Shown piece by piece: positions 59,378 to 64,000 of a stretch of DNA of 64,000 nucleotides. Positions within the stretch are counted from its first letter, which is position 1. Each line of letters opens with the position of its first letter. The translations under genes were made by a program, and so were the position numbers. The notes beneath the pieces are model-generated. The model saw only the letters and a program-made list of their open reading frames with translations, had not been told where the DNA came from and ran no database searches. Origin of the DNA: Pseudoduganella armeniaca (GTDB lineage: Bacteria; Pseudomonadota; Gammaproteobacteria; Burkholderiales; Burkholderiaceae_D); the NCBI RefSeq assembly GCF_003028855.1, contig NZ_CP028324.1:5952001-6016000 (forward strand), read 5' to 3'.

Positions 59378-61453
59378 TTACGCCGATTGCGGCAATTGCC
59401 GCTTCAGCGTATCGAACTCCTTGTCGAAGTCCAGCGTCCTGCGTTGCGTGCTCATCGCCATCAGCGCGTGCGCGCCCTTGTCGTCATCGCGAATCCAGAC
59501 CCACAACCTGCGCTCGCGGATGTAGAACATCGCGAACACGCCCAGCACCAGCAGCGCGCAGCCGGTGTAGACCACGGCCTTGCCGGGCGAGCGCGTCACC
59601 TGGAATACCGAGGCTTTGACCTGCGTGAACTCGTCCAGCTGCAGGTAGACGGGGGCGCCGTAGAAGAAGCTGTCCGACAGCGCATTGGTCGCCAGTTGCA
59701 GGAAGCGCGCATGCGGCTCGTCGGCCTTGGCCGGCGCCAGGCCGTCCTTGGCGCGCGCGGCCTGCCACAGCTCCCACAGGGTGCCGTTCAGGATCTTCAT
59801 GAAGATGTCCGCCGCCTTTTCCTGCTCGGCCGCCGGCACCTTTTCCAGGAAGCGGCTGACGGCGACAAAACCGGCCGCCTGCGCATTGCCGGCAAAGATC
59901 TCCAGGCTCTTCGTGGCCGACAGCGCCAGCTGCGACTCCATCGCCTCGGCGCGGCTCGACTGCGGCATCGCCCGGCGTGCATACGCCTGCGCGGCCTGGC
60001 CGCGCAGCACCGGGTCCTGCAGCGCGGCGCGCAGGCGCATCCAGTCGCGCACGCTGTGCTCGTCGTCGGCGGGAATGCGCAGGTAGCTGAACGGGTCGGC
60101 CGGGCTGGAACGCACGCCGGCCAGGAATACGGTGGCACCGTCCACCGTGACCGGCTGCATGTAGTTCTGGAACTCGCGCGCCTGGCCGGTCTTGTCGCGC
60201 AGCTTGTACTGCACGCTGGGGCCCACGTTCTTCAGGTCCTTGTTGTTGGCGTTCTTGGCGGCGGAGCCCAACTGGCGGGCAAACGCGCTGTCCAGGCTCT
60301 CGCCCTTCTTCACGTCGCGCGCGTCGCGGCTGGCCATGTTCTCCACGTTGAACGGGCGGAAGTCGGACCATTCCACCGTGTAGGCCTCGTCCAGCCTGGT
60401 CGAGCCGCCCACCTCGCCGGCCATGGCGAACTTGGCCGATTGCGCGCCCGTCATCGGATAACCTGTCAGTTTCAGCTTGCTGCCGCCGTCCTCGAAGCTG
60501 GACTGGTACACGGCCAGGCCCTTGTACACCAGCGGCTTGTTCACCTCGATGGTGGCCGGGAAGGTCTTGCCCGTCTCGTGGTCGCGCACCAGCACTTCGC
60601 TGGCGAACAGCTTCGGCATGCCGGTGCTGTAGAAATCGATATTGAACTTCTTGAGTTCCAAGGTGAACGGCAGCTGCTGGATCAGCACCCCATCCGCGCG
60701 CGGAATCACGGCCGTGTCGCTGGCCTGCCCTTCCGGCACCATGGCGTTGCCGCGGAAGGTGGGATTGCCCAGCCCCAGGCGATGCTTGGCCGGGATCTCG
60801 GCGATCACGCCGCTGCCCTTGAACGGCTCCTTGCCCAGCACCCATTCCTGCACGCGGATCGGCACGTCCGAGTCGAGCAGGCCGCCCACGCAGATGACGA
60901 CGATGGCGCTGTGCGCGAAGATGTAGCCGAACTTGTTGGCCGCGCCGCGCTTGGCCGCGACCAGCGTGCCGCCCTCCTTCTCGACGACCTTGGTCTGGTA
61001 ACCGGCATGAGACAGCCGCGCCGCGGTCTGCTGCGCCAGCGCGGCGCGCGCCAGCGGCGCCTGCCATTCGACCTTGTGATGGAAGTTGCGCAGCGATTGC
61101 TCGCGTACATTCTCGCGCCAGCTGCGCATGTCCTTCATCATCTTCGGCGTATTGCGGAGGATGCACAAGGTGGTGGACGTGACCAGGAAGGCCATCATCA
61201 GCAGGAACCACCAGGCCGAGTAGACGGCATACAGGCCGAGCGTGCCGAACACCTCGAACCAGAACGGACCGAACTGGTTGATGTAGTTCGGCATCGGCTG
61301 GTTCTGCTGCATGATCGTGCCGATGATGGCGGCGATCGCGATCATCATCAGCAGTGCGATGGCAAAGCGCATCGACGACAGCAGCTCGAATGCTTCGTTC
61401 AGCAGCGGACGGCGGGTATGCAGACGGATTCCGGTGGTCGAGGTGGTGCTCAT
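59378..61453 (-). CDS. resB: Cytochrome c biogenesis protein ResB (CcsB partner)
   Basis: This 691-residue protein has about four membrane helices: three near the N-terminus (about 35-60, 85-110, 175-195) and one near 640-660. A large periplasmic domain lies between the last two. The ResB family start is visible in LSSMRFAIALLMMIAIAAIIGTIMQQ, split near 25-50, and NKFGYIFAHSAIVVICVGGLLD near 172-193. AAGG precedes the ATG at 61453. It works with CcsB in system II cytochrome c maturation, which matches the c-type cytochrome gene next door. Confidence 0.93.
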   Translation of the reverse strand: MSTTSTTGIRLHTRRPLLNEAFELLSSMRFAIALLMMIAIAAIIGTIMQQNQPMPNYINQFGPFWFEVFGTLGLYAVYSAWWFLLMMAFLVTSTTLCILRNTPKMMKDMRSWRENVREQSLRNFHHKVEWQAPLARAALAQQTAARLSHAGYQTKVVEKEGGTLVAAKRGAANKFGYIFAHSAIVVICVGGLLDSDVPIRVQEWVLGKEPFKGSGVIAEIPAKHRLGLGNPTFRGNAMVPEGQASDTAVIPRADGVLIQQLPFTLELKKFNIDFYSTGMPKLFASEVLVRDHETGKTFPATIEVNKPLVYKGLAVYQSSFEDGGSKLKLTGYPMTGAQSAKFAMAGEVGGSTRLDEAYTVEWSDFRPFNVENMASRDARDVKKGESLDSAFARQLGSAAKNANNKDLKNVGPSVQYKLRDKTGQAREFQNYMQPVTVDGATVFLAGVRSSPADPFSYLRIPADDEHSVRDWMRLRAALQDPVLRGQAAQAYARRAMPQSSRAEAMESQLALSATKSLEIFAGNAQAAGFVAVSRFLEKVPAAEQEKAADIFMKILNGTLWELWQAARAKDGLAPAKADEPHARFLQLATNALSDSFFYGAPVYLQLDEFTQVKASVFQVTRSPGKAVVYTGCALLVLGVFAMFYIRERRLWVWIRDDDKGAHALMAMSTQRRTLDFDKEFDTLKRQLPQSA

Positions 61454-61596
61454 GCCTTGCTTTGCAATCAGGTGAGTGGAGCGCACTGCATACTAACAAA
61501 TCGGAAGGCACAAAGGTGGGTGCGCACCGGCGTGCCTAGGCGCGCACGCGGACGAACTAGTCATTCCGGCCAGGTCGAACAGAACAAAGGCGCAAC

Positions 61597-61629
61597 AAAA
61601 AGGGCAGCCAGCTCGCGCTGCCGCCCTTC
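61597..61629 (-). terminator. Terminator of the cytochrome c4 gene
   Basis: An imperfect hairpin (AGGGC...GCCCT with inner AGC/GCT pairs) is followed on the minus strand by five T. It lies about 25 bases after the cytochrome stop. Confidence 0.6.
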
Positions 61630-61653
61630 CTCGCGGTCCGAATCACCGAACGA

Positions 61654-62319
61654 TTACTTCAGGCCCGCCACGTAGTCGGCCACCGCCTTCATCTCGTCGC
61701 TGGACATGCGCTCGGCGATCGTCGTCATCTCGGCGCTGTTCTTGCGGCCCTTGGCCTTGAAGCCTTCCAGCTGGGCGATCGTGTAGTCCTGGTGCTGGCC
61801 GCCGATGCGCGGATAACGGGCCGGGTTACCGGCGCCGGCCGGGCCATGGCAGCTCGCGCAGGCCGGCACGTTCTTCTCGGCGATGCCACCGCGGTAGATC
61901 TTCTTGCCCCATTCGACGGTGTCCTTGTTCTTCGCGGCGCCCGGCTTCTGGCCCTGCGTGGACAGGTAGGCGGCGATGTTCTTCTTCTCCGCGTCCGTCA
62001 GCATCTTGGCGTACATCGTCATCACCGGGTTCTGGCGGTTCGGCGTCGTGAAATCGACCAGCTGCTTGTACAGGTAGCCTTCCGGCTGGCCGGCCAGCTT
62101 CGGATTGGCGGTGATCGTCGAATTACCGGCGGCGCCGTGGCAGGACACGCAGGCCGGCAGGCCGCGCCCCGTGTCGCCGTCGGCATACAGGGAAGAACCC
62201 TTGGCCGGATCGGCCTTGGCTGCTGCGGGGTGGGCCGCGTCGGCGGCGAATGCCGTGCCCGAAAAGATCATCAACGCTGTGAATATGGAATGTACCACCG
62301 GTGTAAACGCACGATTCAT
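61654..62319 (-). CDS. Di-haem cytochrome c4-type protein
   Basis: This 221-residue periplasmic electron carrier has two haem-binding sites, CVSCH near 57-61 and CASCH near 151-155. A signal peptide ends in GTAFA. Candidate axial Met ligands occur in NPVMTMYAKML and SAEMTTIAERM, one per domain, the usual tandem c4 layout. It precedes resB/ccsB, which would attach its haems. It probably donates to terminal oxidases; a specific partner cannot be read. Confidence 0.93.
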   Translation of the reverse strand: MNRAFTPVVHSIFTALMIFSGTAFAADAAHPAAAKADPAKGSSLYADGDTGRGLPACVSCHGAAGNSTITANPKLAGQPEGYLYKQLVDFTTPNRQNPVMTMYAKMLTDAEKKNIAAYLSTQGQKPGAAKNKDTVEWGKKIYRGGIAEKNVPACASCHGPAGAGNPARYPRIGGQHQDYTIAQLEGFKAKGRKNSAEMTTIAERMSSDEMKAVADYVAGLK

Positions 62320-62449
62320 TCAGACACCCTACAGAGACGAGTCGATAAAAGGGTCGCAGTGACGCGGACCGCAAGCCAGGTAATTCCTTATTGTACAATA
62401 GCTTCCCCGGCCCAAAAGCCCTCTCTCCCTTGCGTTTCCCCTGATTCCC

Positions 62450-63160
62450 ATGTCCAAGCTCTGGCAAGCCCGCTTCTTCACGACCGTTAACCACCTGCGC
62501 GACCTGCCTCGCACGACGGTGCCCGAAATCGCCTTCGCTGGGCGCTCGAATGCGGGAAAATCCACTGCAATCAATATCTTGTGCAATCAGAAGGGACTCG
62601 CGTTCGCGTCCAAGACGCCGGGCCGCACGCAGCACATCAACTTTTTCTCCATCGGCGGCGCCCATGTGGCAATGCACCGGAAGGATGAGACCAACGTAGC
62701 CGAAATCCGTTGCCTCCTGGCCGATTTGCCAGGGTATGGCTACGCCGAAGTATCTGGGGATGCCAAGTTGCATTGGCAGCGCCTGTTGGGCGATTATGTG
62801 CAGCGACGCGAACAGCTCGCGGCACTCGTCCTCATCATGGATGCGCGCCGCCCGTTTACCGACCTCGATATCCAGATGCTGGAGTGGTTTGCCCCGACCG
62901 GCAAGCCGATCCACTGCATCCTGACCAAGGTGGACAAGCTCAATCGCAACGAATCCGTCAACGTGCTGCGCCAGGCCCAGGCCAAGCTCGATAGCTATGT
63001 CGACGAAGACGGCGAAGGCTTCCCGTTCACCGTGCAGCTGTTCTCGGCGCTGAAACGCATCGGCATCGAGGAAGCGACGGCGAAGATCGAGGAACTCCTT
63101 GGCCTGAACGTCGACGTGGCCGACCTGGGAGCGCAGGACGAGGACGACGACGAACAATAA
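62450..63160 (+). CDS. engB: Ribosome-biogenesis GTPase EngB (YihA/YsxC)
   Basis: This 236-residue GTPase helps assemble the large ribosomal subunit. G1 is GRSNAGKSTAINIL, G2 is in SKTPGRTQHINFF, G3 is DLPGYGYAEV and G4 is LTKVDKLNR. A short acidic tail (DLGAQDEDDDEQ) extends the protein. It is divergent from the cytochrome gene; TACAAT at 62394-62399 within a TTGTACAA palindrome is a possible -10 box. Confidence 0.95.
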   Translation: MSKLWQARFFTTVNHLRDLPRTTVPEIAFAGRSNAGKSTAINILCNQKGLAFASKTPGRTQHINFFSIGGAHVAMHRKDETNVAEIRCLLADLPGYGYAEVSGDAKLHWQRLLGDYVQRREQLAALVLIMDARRPFTDLDIQMLEWFAPTGKPIHCILTKVDKLNRNESVNVLRQAQAKLDSYVDEDGEGFPFTVQLFSALKRIGIEEATAKIEELLGLNVDVADLGAQDEDDDEQ

Positions 63161-63171
63161 CCAACTGCTGA

Positions 63172-64000
63172 ATGGACCACACCGCGATGCACAGCCCTCA
63201 CTTCTCCGCCCAGTTCCCCGCCATGCGCATGCGCCGCATGCGCCGCGACCCGTTCTCGCGCGCCCTGATGCGCGAAAACGTCGTCACCGCCGCCGACCTG
63301 ATTTATCCGGTGTTCATCCTGGAAGGCACGAACCAGCGCGAACCCGTCCTGTCGATGCCGGGCGTGGAGCGCGTCTCGGTGGACCTGCTGCTGAAGGTGG
63401 CTGAGGAGTGCGTCAACCTGGGCATCCCCGTGCTGGCGCTGTTCCCCGTGATCGACGCGGCACTCAAGACGCCGGACGGCGTCGAGGCGACCAATCCTGA
63501 AGGCCTGGTGCCACGGGCCGTGCGCGAGCTGAAAAAGCATTTTCCGCAGCTGGGCATCCTGACCGACGTGGCGCTGGACCCGTACACCAGCCACGGCCAG
63601 GACGGCCTGATCGACGACAACGGCTACGTCATCAACGACATCACGACGGACATGCTGGTACGCCAGGCGCTGGCGCAAGCCGACGCGGGCGTGGACGTGG
63701 TGGCGCCCTCGGACATGATGGACGGCCGCATCGGCGCGATCCGCCAGGCGCTGGAAGAGAAGAACCACATCCACACGCGCATCATGGCCTACTCGGCCAA
63801 GTACGCATCGGCCTTCTACGGCCCGTTCCGCGATGCCGTCGGCTCGGCGAAAAACCTGGGCAAGGGCGACAAGAACCAGTACCAGATGGACCCGGCCAAC
63901 AGCGACGAAGCGCTGCGCGAAGTGGCCGGCGACCTGCAGGAAGGCGCCGACATGGTGATGGTCAAGCCGGGCATGCCCTACCTGGACATCGTGCGCCGCG
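63172..64000 (+). CDS. hemB: Delta-aminolevulinic acid dehydratase (porphobilinogen synthase), 3' end cut by window
   Basis: This enzyme joins two 5-aminolevulinate molecules in haem synthesis; about 276 residues are visible. MRRMRRDPFSRALMRE opens the family. The Schiff-base lysines are in AYSAKYASAFYGPFR and MVMVKPGMPYLD. At the zinc site the sequence is DVALDPYTSHGQDG, without the cysteines of zinc-dependent enzymes, so it is the magnesium type as in Pseudomonas. ATG 63172 was used, though ATG 63187 is possible. It follows engB by 11 bases. Confidence 0.95.
   Translation, partial: MDHTAMHSPHFSAQFPAMRMRRMRRDPFSRALMRENVVTAADLIYPVFILEGTNQREPVLSMPGVERVSVDLLLKVAEECVNLGIPVLALFPVIDAALKTPDGVEATNPEGLVPRAVRELKKHFPQLGILTDVALDPYTSHGQDGLIDDNGYVINDITTDMLVRQALAQADAGVDVVAPSDMMDGRIGAIRQALEEKNHIHTRIMAYSAKYASAFYGPFRDAVGSAKNLGKGDKNQYQMDPANSDEALREVAGDLQEGADMVMVKPGMPYLDIVRR

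Noticed and set aside
1..64000. CRISPR arrays, rRNA genes, transposases, phage genes or toxin-antitoxin pairs
   Set aside because: None was seen: there are no regularly spaced repeats, no rRNA-like sequence, and no translated frame resembling a transposase, integrase or known toxin.

Overview
The window is GC-rich, gene-dense DNA from a Gram-negative bacterium. Gene content and order suggest a Burkholderiales member of the Oxalobacteraceae, most like Massilia or a close relative. This is inferred from the lolB-ispE-tRNA(Gln)-prs-rplY-pth-ychF block, the kdsD-kdsC-lptC-lptA-lptB-rpoN-hpf block, the pilMNOPQ-aroK/aroB-dgt block, and from short palindromic repeats with GGGGACAGGCACC or GGGGTCAGACCC arms. 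No transposase, rRNA operon, CRISPR array or prophage was seen. One tRNA gene (tRNA-Gln) is present.

Positions 1-9504 are accessory in character. A single minus-strand gene set encodes four membrane fatty-acid desaturases, a stand-alone acyl carrier protein (ACP), a fatty acyl-AMP ligase (FAAL), a Rieske oxygenase, an unrecognised protein and an alpha/beta hydrolase. The FAAL - desaturase - desaturase - ACP - desaturase - hydrolase order is that of bacterial polyyne (conjugated alkyne) clusters such as caryoynencin. The upstream trio of a fourth desaturase, a Rieske oxygenase and an unknown protein is not the P450 tailoring set of that cluster. This is the best candidate here for an undescribed natural-product pathway. 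About 1 kb of non-coding DNA with palindromes lies upstream of it.

Positions 10.8-18.7 kb hold the lipopolysaccharide transport and Kdo genes with sigma-54 and the hibernation factor, followed by a potassium/proton antiporter and a YnfA-type protein. Positions 18.8-22 kb carry a three-gene unit: a catalase-like haem protein, an unknown protein and a DyP peroxidase. Positions 22-29 kb hold assorted genes: a TonB_C/Sel1 protein, a diguanylate cyclase, a MOSC protein, an NYN-domain putative RNase and a glycosyltransferase. Positions 29.1-38.9 kb hold the ychF-pth-rplY-prs-tRNA-ispE-lolB-TPR block, interrupted by a second diguanylate cyclase and a YeeE/YedE sulfur-transport pair. Two genes in this block (ispE and the TPR lipoprotein) each carry a one-base deletion in GC-rich sequence. 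Positions 38.9-43.2 kb hold mutM, a dynamin-like GTPase, mutY and a small membrane protein. Positions 43.2-54 kb hold dgt, a continuous aroK-aroB reading frame, the type IV pilus operon pilMNOPQ and the divergent penicillin-binding protein 1A gene. Positions 54-64 kb hold a small unknown protein, cyaY, lptM, lysA, msrPQ, ccsB/resB, a cytochrome c4, engB and the start of hemB.

Most housekeeping operons show overlapping stop/start codons (ATGA or TGATG), which implies translational coupling. The assignments rest on motifs and translated sequence read by eye; no database search was run.
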